64,000 nt of DNA from CAZSHX01 sp964606895 (GTDB lineage: Bacteria > Bacteroidota > Ignavibacteria > Kapaibacteriales > UBA2268). The stretch is from positions 3,628 to 67,627 of the forward strand of contig CAZSHX010000017.1 in the NCBI GenBank assembly GCA_964606895.1, read 5' to 3'. Shown here one piece after another: positions 56,645 through 64,000 of the stretch; within the stretch, counting starts at the first letter, position 1, and each line of letters opens with the position of its first letter. Under the pieces are notes generated by a model. It ran no database searches, was not told the DNA's origin, and saw nothing but the letters and a program-made list of their open reading frames with translations. A program made the position numbers and the translations under genes.

Positions 56645-56682
56645 TTTTGAATTGTGAATTATAAGAGTTTTAAGATAAAAGG

Positions 56683-56720
56683 ACACTCTGAAAAGCGAAA
56701 CTTTCGGGGTGTTTTATTAT
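56683..56720 (+). terminator. Rho-independent terminator after the exported protein
   Basis: ACACTCTGAAAAG (56683-56695) pairs with CTTTCGGGGTGT (56701-56712), with G-T wobbles and a one-base bulge, and GTTTTATT follows. Confidence 0.6.
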
Positions 56721-56770
56721 AAATGAATTATTTCACCCTGCCCGAAGAGAAAACCGATGGCTCATGGAAA

Positions 56771-57892
56771 TCAGAATTGAAACATCAGAGATATGTGATG
56801 TGAGATTTTATTGATTGCCATATAGTCATTCGAGATTGTATAGTCAATATGAGTTGTAAATGGTAACCCGTCGAGCTGAGGTCTGATTGAAATGCCGCCG
56901 CCCCAAATTGTCATAGGAAATAATGAGAATACACCTTGTTCATCTCCTGCAATAGCTATGCCGCCGCGGAATGCTATTATTTCGTGAGGAACAGCTTCAA
57001 TTCCGAGAGTAAATGTCGGATTGAGTTCATGCTGTGTCAGATTTCCATCGAAGCTTATAAGTATGTATCTGGTTGCGGGTTGATTTTCTGTTTCAAGTTC
57101 ACCGGTTAGGGTGGAGCGGGATTGGGTTGTTTTTTCGTTTAATGGAAATTCCATAGCCAATCCGCTTGTAATGATATAAGGTAATATATCTTCATGATTA
57201 CTTTCTGTGTTCCACGACATCATTCCGGCTACGTTCCTGACGGCGAGTCCGAAGGAAAATAAATCCATTACGTTAAACTTAGTACCAAAGTCAACTGAAT
57301 ACCCTTTTGCTTCAGTCCCTGAGCCAGATAAAGTATTTGACAAATATTTTACCCCAACGCCAACTGAAGCAAAATCAATTGTGTAGGCGGCACCAATATT
57401 CAAAGCATATTGCCAGTCTGAATAATTGCCAAGCGGATTGCCCTTTACATCACGGGCTGTGAATGAACCTGAGGAAAAATTATTGAATCCCAAACCAACG
57501 CCCAGCTTGCCAAATGATTGACCGTAAGCTATTGCACTGTGGGACCTTCCGAATTGAAGAAAACTTAAGGAAGTAGCAATCATTGGTTTATTCGAATTGA
57601 ATCCTAAACCCGCAGGATTATAAAAAAGCCCGAAAGGCTCATTAACAACTGCTGTATAAGCTCCTGCAAGTGCAAGAGAACGAGCTCCGACATTACGTAA
57701 TAAATAAGATTCTGACAAACCGGCATTCGCTGTTTGTGAAAATGCCTTACCGATTGGGAACAGACATAGGAATGCTGAGGCACTAACTAATAGGAGAGTT
57801 GAAAACTGACGATAATTATTCAATTTTTGAAATTGAATGATTTTAGCCAATTTTGAAAGCTCTTTGTTCATGAACTTTCTTATGTGATTCAT
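56771..57892 (-). CDS. PorV/PorQ-family outer-membrane protein
   Basis: This encodes 373 residues from the ATG at 57892, chosen for GAGG 6 bases upstream and because it lies 2 bases past the stop of the upstream gene. A signal peptide ends near FSQTANAG. GARSLALAGAYTAV, PFGLFYNPAGL and repeated glycine-rich strands (GVGLGFNNFSSG) match the PorV/PorQ (UPF0164) barrel family, and it ends with the aromatic MFQF. PorV works with the T9SS to move sorting-domain proteins to the surface. It sits next to a small T9SS-CTD gene. Confidence 0.83.
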   Translation of the reverse strand: MNHIRKFMNKELSKLAKIIQFQKLNNYRQFSTLLLVSASAFLCLFPIGKAFSQTANAGLSESYLLRNVGARSLALAGAYTAVVNEPFGLFYNPAGLGFNSNKPMIATSLSFLQFGRSHSAIAYGQSFGKLGVGLGFNNFSSGSFTARDVKGNPLGNYSDWQYALNIGAAYTIDFASVGVGVKYLSNTLSGSGTEAKGYSVDFGTKFNVMDLFSFGLAVRNVAGMMSWNTESNHEDILPYIITSGLAMEFPLNEKTTQSRSTLTGELETENQPATRYILISFDGNLTQHELNPTFTLGIEAVPHEIIAFRGGIAIAGDEQGVFSLFPMTIWGGGISIRPQLDGLPFTTHIDYTISNDYMAINKISHHISLMFQF

Positions 57893-57894
57893 TC

Positions 57895-58434
57895 TTACCT
57901 CGAAATTATAAACTTTTCCCTTAATCGGAAGTTTTTTCCAACTACGACACAAAGATATACTCCGTTGGGAATTCTGGATACGTTAAGTGTATGGCGGTCA
58001 ACAGAAGAATTTTGTGAGGTGTAAAGTGGCTCGAGAACAATTTTGCCTAACAAATTGTAGGCTGAAATCTGTATTTTCTGGTCTCTTTCTGCAAGCTCGA
58101 GCTCAATCTGAATTTCGTCACCTCTGGCATTGTAAATGATTTTCGTAATCCTGTTTTCTCTGTTACCCGTCGTATCTTCAGCCAGTTTCCTTCGGGAAGT
58201 TTTTTCTTTGAAAACTTCCTTACTTGTGGATTTATCAATTAGTGTGCCATGATTGATTATGGGATAATTGAAAAGCAAATCGAAAATACTACCAGGATTT
58301 TCGGGTAATTTAAGTGAAATGTAATCATTGTAAATGCTTTGAGAAAAGATTTGAGGAGTGGTATAAGAAAAAGTAATGACTAAAGCTAAAACAATTAGTG
58401 TCAGGATGTTATTTCGTAAGCTTTTACTCATCAT
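57895..58434 (-). CDS. Short T9SS sorting-domain protein
   Basis: This encodes 179 residues from an ATG at 58434 (a longer in-frame start at 58473 exists). A signal peptide ends near IFSQS. The last about 75 residues are a T9SS type A CTD (ITKIIYNARGDEIQIELEL, AYNLLGKIVLEPL, IPNGVYLCVVVGKNFRLREK). The mature part before it is only about 60 residues, so this is nearly a sorting domain alone. It is 2 bases from the PorV/PorQ gene and likely co-expressed. Role unknown. Confidence 0.78.
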   Translation of the reverse strand: MMSKSLRNNILTLIVLALVITFSYTTPQIFSQSIYNDYISLKLPENPGSIFDLLFNYPIINHGTLIDKSTSKEVFKEKTSRRKLAEDTTGNRENRITKIIYNARGDEIQIELELAERDQKIQISAYNLLGKIVLEPLYTSQNSSVDRHTLNVSRIPNGVYLCVVVGKNFRLREKFIISR

Positions 58435-58537
58435 TACTACTGCATTTAAATTAGGAATACAAAAAAATTTCAATGAAAGTTGTAATGACTAAATGAATTG
58501 AAAATTATTTTCAAATAAATTGAAATTATAGGAGGTT

Positions 58538-60160
58538 TCAATCTTTGCCTTTGTTGAACTTTTCGGCTAATCTGGAAAGTGATTTTTTATCTGATTCAAG
58601 ATCTGAAATTTTTCTTTTTGTTTCCAGACTGCTTTTTTCGATTCCAAGTTTTTTAGCAACCTCACTTAATTTTTTTTGGTCGGTAGGAATCTCATTGTTT
58701 TTAATTGATTCAATGTTCTTCGTTTTAAGCTTCATTTGCTCGTCATGAAGATGCATAGCAAGTTCGAGTCTGGGATTAGATGATTTTTCTGTTTGGTGTT
58801 GAATATTGGAAGAAGTATCATCTATATTTAATGAATTATCCGGTTTGACATTTTCGAATTCATTTGCTTTGTTTGCAATAATTTCAAGAGCCATTTTCTG
58901 CAAATCCTGAACTTTTTCAGCTTTATCTTCCTGAGCTTGTTTGTTTGCAATCATCTGTTTTGTTGGTTTTTTCAGATTGGGCTCAGAAATATTTGAACCA
59001 TCAGCAACTTTCTCAGTCTTTTGATATATTTTAGCGGCATGTGCACTTCCGCTCATAGATGTTTGTGCATTTTTCAATTTTTCGCTGAACTTACGAGTTG
59101 TCTCTTTCTGAATCTTTTTCAGCTGAGCCTTTCTCCATCTTAAATAAATGCTGAAAAGCATGATAATGAACAATAATGAGGCAAAAGCCACATAAAAAGC
59201 AGTTTTTGAAAGCCAGGAAGGCATTGCAGTAGGTGGATTTTTTTCAACATCACCAAGAATTTTTCTGGTGATAGTGTCCTGTTTCTTATTTGTTGGCTTA
59301 TTAGCAGAGTCACTGCCACGATTAATTTTAATTGAATCAAGTTGTGCAATTTGTGAAGAGTCAATAAATTCAGGGTCGTTCATTTTGTCGAGAAATGAAA
59401 TTGATTGCTTTTTCTCGTTTTTTGTTTCTGGTGCAGATGGAACATTCATTGTTGTGAATATTGCAAGTCCTGATTTTTGTGAAAAATCTTTTCTGTATTT
59501 TTCTGCAAGTTGTTTGTTGTTTTTGATTGAATAAATTTGGGAAAGAGCGGCGTAAAAATCAGGTATATTTGCATTGAATTTTTCTGCAATCAGCAAATTA
59601 TCAAGTGCTTCGTCAATTCTTCCTTCTTTCAAATAAATAAAACCAAGAAATCCTGCAGATGTTGAATTACCGCTTTTCAAAGATTTAGTGAAGTATTTTT
59701 TTGCAGAACTCATCAAATCATTTTCAAAAGATAATAATCCGCTTCTGTAGTCATCTTCTCCTGTCGAGAGCTTTGCCCAGTCGAAAACTTCGATCATCAA
59801 TGATTGTGAGAACGGGAGGAAATTTGCATTGTAACCTCTTTTTTCCTTGAGAATTATTGAAATTTGAGCGAAATTTTTGAAATTTTGAATATATACATCC
59901 TGAATAATCCCTTGTCCGTGAATTTCACGGGCAGATTCAACAGCATTGCCTTTTTCAATTTTAATTGTAATTTTGGATTTGTCTGCTGATAAGTCCGAGG
60001 AAAAAGAGGTTGGTTTTTCGGAGCAAAAAATCATGACTCTATTTAGCGGATTAATTTCCACCTTAAGTATCTTTACTTCAGAATGCAACAACTGAAAATT
60101 TGTTGCAAAAACAAAGGAGTAAACAATTACCAAACAAAATAAAAAGACATTATTTCTCAT
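58538..60160 (-). CDS. AMIN-like/TPR/transmembrane/coiled-coil protein in the flagellar cluster
   Basis: A 540-residue protein. A signal peptide is followed by an AMIN-like beta domain (EVKILKVEINPLNRVMIFCS, about 28-125), TPR-like helices near 140-225, a proline-rich linker, one membrane helix near 322-342 (TAFYVAFASLLFIIMLFSIYL), then a charged tail with coiled coil. The layout resembles FimV-type polar hubs of other bacteria, though not their exact domains. It lies in the leftward run with flhF, flhG and fliA. A polar or motility scaffold role is inference. Confidence 0.7.
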   Translation of the reverse strand: MRNNVFLFCLVIVYSFVFATNFQLLHSEVKILKVEINPLNRVMIFCSEKPTSFSSDLSADKSKITIKIEKGNAVESAREIHGQGIIQDVYIQNFKNFAQISIILKEKRGYNANFLPFSQSLMIEVFDWAKLSTGEDDYRSGLLSFENDLMSSAKKYFTKSLKSGNSTSAGFLGFIYLKEGRIDEALDNLLIAEKFNANIPDFYAALSQIYSIKNNKQLAEKYRKDFSQKSGLAIFTTMNVPSAPETKNEKKQSISFLDKMNDPEFIDSSQIAQLDSIKINRGSDSANKPTNKKQDTITRKILGDVEKNPPTAMPSWLSKTAFYVAFASLLFIIMLFSIYLRWRKAQLKKIQKETTRKFSEKLKNAQTSMSGSAHAAKIYQKTEKVADGSNISEPNLKKPTKQMIANKQAQEDKAEKVQDLQKMALEIIANKANEFENVKPDNSLNIDDTSSNIQHQTEKSSNPRLELAMHLHDEQMKLKTKNIESIKNNEIPTDQKKLSEVAKKLGIEKSSLETKRKISDLESDKKSLSRLAEKFNKGKD

Positions 60161-60261
60161 GAAATCTTACATTTACAAAGATTATAAAAAGTAAATTTAT
60201 TAAAAATCAGGAAATAAAAAAAAGAATATTTGAATTGAAGTCAGATTTTGAAATAATTTTG

Positions 60262-61044
60262 TCAAACATAATCAAATTCTTTAAGCTTGACCCTTAAATC
60301 TCCGACCACCTGAGTATGAATCTGGCAGACTCTGCTTTCGGAAACGCTGATAAGCTGACCAATTTCTTTAAAAGTCATACTTTCATAGTAATACAAGGAC
60401 ATTACCAGTCGTTTTCTCTCGGTTAATTTCTGAAGAAATTCTGTAATGAAGCTCAATCTTTCTTCATTCTCCATTCGAACGAGTGTATTATCATCGTCAG
60501 GGTCAGGGATTTCGTCAAGAAAATCTTTATCGTCTTCATCTGCACTTGCCTGAGAATACTCAGACATTGCAAAGCTGGCTTTTGCGGCGGCGGCGGCAGT
60601 AAGATATGAATTATATTCATCATGGGAGACATTCAGCTTTTGTCTGATTTCTTCTGTTGATACCTCACGCCCTTCTGAACTTCTGAGTTCATCACCTGCC
60701 TGAATGAATTCGTGGGCTTTTTTCCTTGCGGTTCTTGACAGCCAGTCAAGGCGACGCAATTCGTCCTGAATTGTGCCTTTTATTCTTGGAATAGCATAGG
60801 ATTCGAACTTCACACCACGGTTAACTTCAAATCTTTCAATTGCTTCATTTAAGCCAAGAATACCAATATTTACAAAATCATCATCGTTGAGAATTGAATT
60901 TGAAGGTAAGTTCATTGATTGCAGAACGTACTTAACAAGCCAGATATAATGCAAGATTAACTTGTTTTTAGTCAAGCTTGAATTATCGCTGGTAAAACTA
61001 TACCACAATGAGAAAATATCAACTTCGGTGTTATTCATTTCCAT
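60262..61044 (-). CDS. fliA: RNA polymerase sigma factor for flagella (sigma-28)
   Basis: A 260-residue sigma-70-family factor. Region 2 has LNDDDFVNIGILGLNEAIER and FESYAIPRIKGTIQDELR with RLDWLSRTARK, typical of FliA/WhiG. Region 3 follows, and region 4 reads ESMTFKEIGQLISVSESRVCQ. It directs RNA polymerase to late flagellar genes. It follows flhF, flhG and a small membrane protein in one leftward run. Confidence 0.92.
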   Translation of the reverse strand: MEMNNTEVDIFSLWYSFTSDNSSLTKNKLILHYIWLVKYVLQSMNLPSNSILNDDDFVNIGILGLNEAIERFEVNRGVKFESYAIPRIKGTIQDELRRLDWLSRTARKKAHEFIQAGDELRSSEGREVSTEEIRQKLNVSHDEYNSYLTAAAAAKASFAMSEYSQASADEDDKDFLDEIPDPDDDNTLVRMENEERLSFITEFLQKLTERKRLVMSLYYYESMTFKEIGQLISVSESRVCQIHTQVVGDLRVKLKEFDYV

Positions 61045-61087
61045 AATTTAATCAAAATTCACTAATTATTAGCTACTTATCTGTTTT

Positions 61088-61591
61088 TTAACTCAAATTT
61101 GTGGCTTCGCTCATGTTTTCGGGATTTCGCGATTCGTTATTTTGTCTGTAACGTTTCATTTCATCTTCAATTCTTTCCTGATCTGCCATTCTCTGGTCAG
61201 AATCTACCCGACGCTTTTCTTCGACAGCTTTTTTTCGTTCAATTTCTTCCTTTTTTCTATTGTCAGCCATAACAAGAATGATAATCAGCAGAACAATCCC
61301 GCTACCAAGGTAAATAGAGGAAAAGACAATAAATCCATTGGATATGGAATTTATTAAACTTTGAGTATTCGCAAAAAACTGAATGAAGAAAGCCAGAATT
61401 CCAATAATGGCACTGGCATTAAAAAGCAATTTAAAAGGAAAGTTTATTGTATCTTGAATTCTGGATTTATCAGCTTTGATTTTCTTTTTGTCTTTTTCAA
61501 TCTTATCTTTAAGCTGTTTTTCCTGTTCCTTTTGCTTGCTTTTAATTTCTTTGTCGTCAGTTCCCTGCTTATCTATTTTTTCCTTTGCCAA
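61088..61591 (-). CDS. Small membrane protein with charged coiled-coil ends
   Basis: A 167-residue protein. Residues 1-45 are Lys/Glu/Asp-rich (about 20 Lys), two hydrophobic helices lie near 52-73 and 86-107, and the C-terminal 60 residues are a charged helix (RKKEEIERKKAVEEKRR). Both charged ends should face the cytoplasm. I recognise no family. It is between flhG and fliA in the same direction (43 and 68 base gaps), so a motility-associated role is possible. Confidence 0.7.
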   Translation of the reverse strand: MAKEKIDKQGTDDKEIKSKQKEQEKQLKDKIEKDKKKIKADKSRIQDTINFPFKLLFNASAIIGILAFFIQFFANTQSLINSISNGFIVFSSIYLGSGIVLLIIILVMADNRKKEEIERKKAVEEKRRVDSDQRMADQERIEDEMKRYRQNNESRNPENMSEATNLS

Positions 61592-61659
61592 AATTCCTCA
61601 ATGCAATTATTTATAAAATATAAAAATAAGAAAAAAAAATATTAAATTCAATCATTTGT

Positions 61660-62457
61660 TTAAAGCTCCGAATTGACCTTTAGTTTCATATAGATTTTAT
61701 CTGTTATGTCATAGAGAGCTTTGGTAACATCAGAATTAGGAAATTTTTCCAAAAAGAGTTCCTGCCTGATAATAGAAAGTCGAACAAGCCTATCGTAAGG
61801 CACAAACCCCAAAACATCAAGTTTTAGGCTCAAAAATTTGTTTGTAGCTAAATTCAGCCGGGAAGAAACAAAATTTGCATCTTCCATATCTATAACATTA
61901 TTAACCAGTAACGAGATTTTGTTGAGATCATTATAGGGCATCAGCAGTTTGATAAGTCCATAAGCATCAAGCAATGAAGTAGGTTCATCTGTTACAACAA
62001 CGAGGATTAAATCTGAAATTGCACAGCACTGCATAACTTCGTATGAACCACCTGATGAAGTGTCAATGACAATAACATCAATATCGTTTTCCTGAATTAA
62101 TTCGTTAAAAGTATTGATGATAACAGGAGTGTTGAAGATTCTACGCTCGCCAAGAGCAGGAGCATCAGCCAGGAGAAACAAATTATCCTGCACTGAGCTT
62201 AAAGCATCAGTTACATCCATATCCCCGCTATAAATATCTGTCAATCTAATTGGAGGTTCTACACCAAAAAGTAAATGCTGGTTAGGGAAATTCAAATCTG
62301 CATCCCAAATCAGTACAGCACCATTATCCCTGGCAAAAGAATGAGCAAGGTTAGCCACAAGAAAACTTTTCCCAACTCCGCCCTTACCACTGCAAACAGT
62401 AATCACGAAAGGTCTTTTTCTTCCGTTTTGGGGTGATATGTTATTTGCCTGCTCCAT
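61660..62457 (-). CDS. flhG: Flagellar number regulator FlhG (MinD-like ATPase)
   Basis: A 265-residue ATPase with deviant Walker A CSGKGGVGKSFLVANLAH, switch text WDADLNFPNQHLLFG, and VIVIDTSSGGSYE. The N-terminus MEQANNIS preserves part of the DQAxxLR activator motif that stimulates FlhF. FlhG limits flagellar number and can act with FlhF at the pole. It starts 5 bases after the flhF stop. Confidence 0.9.
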   Translation of the reverse strand: MEQANNISPQNGRKRPFVITVCSGKGGVGKSFLVANLAHSFARDNGAVLIWDADLNFPNQHLLFGVEPPIRLTDIYSGDMDVTDALSSVQDNLFLLADAPALGERRIFNTPVIINTFNELIQENDIDVIVIDTSSGGSYEVMQCCAISDLILVVVTDEPTSLLDAYGLIKLLMPYNDLNKISLLVNNVIDMEDANFVSSRLNLATNKFLSLKLDVLGFVPYDRLVRLSIIRQELFLEKFPNSDVTKALYDITDKIYMKLKVNSEL

Positions 62458-62462
62458 GAAAA

Positions 62463-63596
62463 TTAAAAAATATCCTTAAATAAATATTTTCCAAATATTT
62501 CTTTTGATGCAGGTTCAATGTCGTCAGGTACTTGCTGTCCGGTTGTTAAATATGAAAGAGGTATTGGTTTTTCATCCAGAAATTCAAAAAATTCTCCCAG
62601 GCTGTTAGCTTCATCAGCTTTTGTCAATAATATTGAAGAAAAGCCTAAGGCTGAAAATTCTTTTGTAGCCAGAAGATAATATGATTTTGTCATGTTGCTT
62701 CCAAGCACAAGAAAAGTGTGGTCAACATTTCCTGATTCCAGATATTCATTAATTTCGTTCAACTCATCGGGATGTTTTGGATTTCTGCCCGTAGTATCAA
62801 TGAAAATGAAATCCTTGTCATTCTCCTGTGTGAGAATTTTGATTAGTTCATCAGGAGAATATACCGCTCTGAAAGGAATACTGGCAATGGATGCATAAGT
62901 TTGAAGTTGTTCAGCACCGCCAACCTTTTGCGTATCGGTGGAAATAATCATTACATTGCCATTCATAACCAATTTTGCAATAATTGCAAGTTTAATCAAC
63001 GAGGTGGTCTTGCCTGCTCCCGTCGGACCAACGAAAGAAAAAATCTGACGTTTGGATTTTTTTGAAATTCCTGAGCTGAACGACAGCTTTTCAAAAATCA
63101 ATTCCTTGGATTTTGCTAAAATTTCAGGATATGTTCCATTTTGATTTAAAGATGAGATTCTGCCAATTAAATTGAGTGAGTATTCTTCCGAAAAATCAAG
63201 CTTTCTAAGATTCCTGTACAGAGTACCGAATTTTTCACCCAAAACTCCGCTGTATTTGTACTTGACACTATCTGAAATATCAAACATCAGTTCTTTGAGT
63301 TTGTAAATTTCATTGTATATCTGGCTTGTCGCCTGAACGAACTGGCTGGTTTGGAATTCATCTCGATGAGAAGGTTCCTCAGAAAAATCTCTTGTTGAGT
63401 TTTGTACCATGGGACTTTGTTCCTTTTTTACGGGTGCGGAATCCAGTGCGGCAATTATTTCAATAAGGTCCTGACTTGCATCAGAAGGATTTTTAACATT
63501 GCGGGTAGAAAGAATAACGGCATCGTCTCCAAGTTCTTTGAAGATTCGCAATTTCCCTTCCTGCATTGTTTCGGCGATAAACTTTTTTATCCTCAT
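62463..63596 (-). CDS. flhF: Flagellar biosynthesis GTPase FlhF
   Basis: A 377-residue SRP-type GTPase. An N-terminal basic and helical region (MRIKKFIAETMQEGKLRIF) precedes the NG domain: FVGPTGAGKTTSLIKLA (G1), DTQKVGGAEQLQTY (G2/G3 region), FIDTTGRNPKHPDELN and LTKADEANSLGEF (G4). FlhF fixes the site of the first flagellar components. It is the first gene of the run in this window; any flhA upstream would be to the right, but no coding sequence is visible to the window end. Confidence 0.92.
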   Translation of the reverse strand: MRIKKFIAETMQEGKLRIFKELGDDAVILSTRNVKNPSDASQDLIEIIAALDSAPVKKEQSPMVQNSTRDFSEEPSHRDEFQTSQFVQATSQIYNEIYKLKELMFDISDSVKYKYSGVLGEKFGTLYRNLRKLDFSEEYSLNLIGRISSLNQNGTYPEILAKSKELIFEKLSFSSGISKKSKRQIFSFVGPTGAGKTTSLIKLAIIAKLVMNGNVMIISTDTQKVGGAEQLQTYASIASIPFRAVYSPDELIKILTQENDKDFIFIDTTGRNPKHPDELNEINEYLESGNVDHTFLVLGSNMTKSYYLLATKEFSALGFSSILLTKADEANSLGEFFEFLDEKPIPLSYLTTGQQVPDDIEPASKEIFGKYLFKDIF

Positions 63597-63669
63597 TTTG
63601 AAGATTTCTCACATTAATCAAATGATGTAATTTCACAACATCTAAATTAATAAAAAAACTCAAAAATTC

Positions 63670-63683
63670 ACAATATATATTGT
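63670..63683. promoter_or_regulatory. 14-bp palindrome, possible operator
   Basis: ACAATATATATTGT is perfectly self-complementary and lies about 75 bases upstream of the flhF ATG. Outer TCACAA (63668-63673) and TTGTGA (63689-63694) also face each other. It could bind a dimeric regulator, but AT-rich DNA makes chance likely. Confidence 0.3.
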
Positions 63684-63853
63684 ATTTTTTGTGATTTGAT
63701 ATGTTTTATTTGATGTTTTCTTCAATTTTTGTTTGAATTCCGGCAATTGTGCCCGAAAATGCTCACTGTCTCATCCTCGAATTTTTTCCTCACGACAGGA
63801 TTTCCCTCCCGGCGTTCTTCAACATGCTGTATCAATATTTATTCAAACTAAGA

Positions 63854-63875
63854 GGCCAGGAGACAACTCCTGACC
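63854..63875. repeat. Short GC-rich hairpin
   Basis: GGCCAGGAG (63854-63862) pairs with CTCCTGACC (63867-63875) with one mismatch across the loop ACAA. It is richer in G+C than its surroundings and may be a dispersed REP-like element. Confidence 0.4.
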
Positions 63876-64000
63876 GAAGACGAAAACCTGCATTAAGATT
63901 CTTGATGTTTTTTTATTATTTCTCTGTTTGTTGCTCCTTTTTCTTTTCTTCCATTCCCAATTCCCAATTTCTCTACGTAGTTCTTGGTATTTTTATTCAA

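Larger units (their letters stand above)
63597..64000. other. Intergenic region upstream of flhF
   Basis: These 404 bases show no convincing gene on either strand. They contain a 14-bp palindrome at 63670-63683 and a hairpin at 63854-63875. The flhF promoter should lie here. Confidence 0.5.

Noticed and set aside
58538..60160. Calling the AMIN/TPR protein FimV
   Set aside because: It lacks a visible LysM domain, and its domain order differs from that of FimV.
63668..63694. CRP/FNR-like site upstream of flhF
   Set aside because: The half sites are inverted relative to TGTGA-N6-TCACA and the spacing is wrong.

Overview
The window looks like chromosomal DNA of an AT-rich, flagellated bacterium from the Bacteroidota/Ignavibacteria/Kapabacteria side of the FCB group. 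The evidence is five proteins with C-terminal domains of type IX secretion (T9SS) type, a PorV/PorQ-family outer-membrane protein, PD40/OmpA lipoproteins and a Bacteroidota-style -33/-7 promoter, found together with flhF, flhG and fliA. The lineage is inferred from gene content only; no rRNA gene or other phylogenetic marker was compared. No rRNA, tRNA or CRISPR array was seen.

Layout. 1-2218 (minus): a secreted GH31 glycosidase cut by the window edge and a small exported DUF2059-like protein. 2398-9094 (plus): a peptide-use block with an M24 aminopeptidase, a DUF2007 zinc-ribbon protein, a POT transporter, peptidase T and an OPT transporter. 9095-10700: an accessory patch with a long inverted repeat, a decayed toxin-antitoxin-like pair and a duplicated lipoprotein gene, one copy broken by a stop codon. 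10760-16772 (minus): three envelope genes (beta-barrel lipoprotein, large surface lipoprotein, PorE-like PD40/OmpA/SPOR-like lipoprotein). 17079-19690: proS and a PHP phosphoesterase. 19772-22869 (minus): two coupled T9SS cargo genes, divergent from a NarL-type regulator and a 1248-residue hybrid kinase (23011-27425). 27438-33797 (minus): housekeeping and metabolic genes (yraN, amidohydrolase, CBM9-like secreted protein, PfkB kinase, ddl, family-4 UDG). 34148-40234: a surface protein of about 2028 residues with 21 Ig/PKD-like repeats.

40452-49527 is mixed: a Popeye-like cyclic-nucleotide-binding membrane protein coupled to an MBL-fold hydrolase, an orphan membrane-fusion lipoprotein, an SDR enzyme, a CitMHS-type carrier, an orphan StlD/DarB-like ketosynthase behind a good promoter, rsmA and a PAP2 enzyme. 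49619-53347 is a VWA/WD40/ASH/cohesin-like T9SS cargo protein. 53636-56644 is an accessory island: a frameshifted KilA-N gene, a DpnA-like methyltransferase overlapping a MutH/Sau3AI-like nuclease, a 21-bp repeat array and a collapsed pseudogene. 56771-63596 (minus) is the motility and envelope end: flhF, flhG, a small membrane coiled-coil protein, fliA, an AMIN/TPR/coiled-coil protein, a short T9SS-CTD protein and a PorV-like barrel.

The most promising leads are the Popeye-like/MBL pair, the PorE-like trio, the AMIN-TPR transmembrane protein beside flhF/flhG/fliA, the compact restriction-modification pair, and the duplicated lipoprotein genes that share a signal peptide but not a mature sequence.
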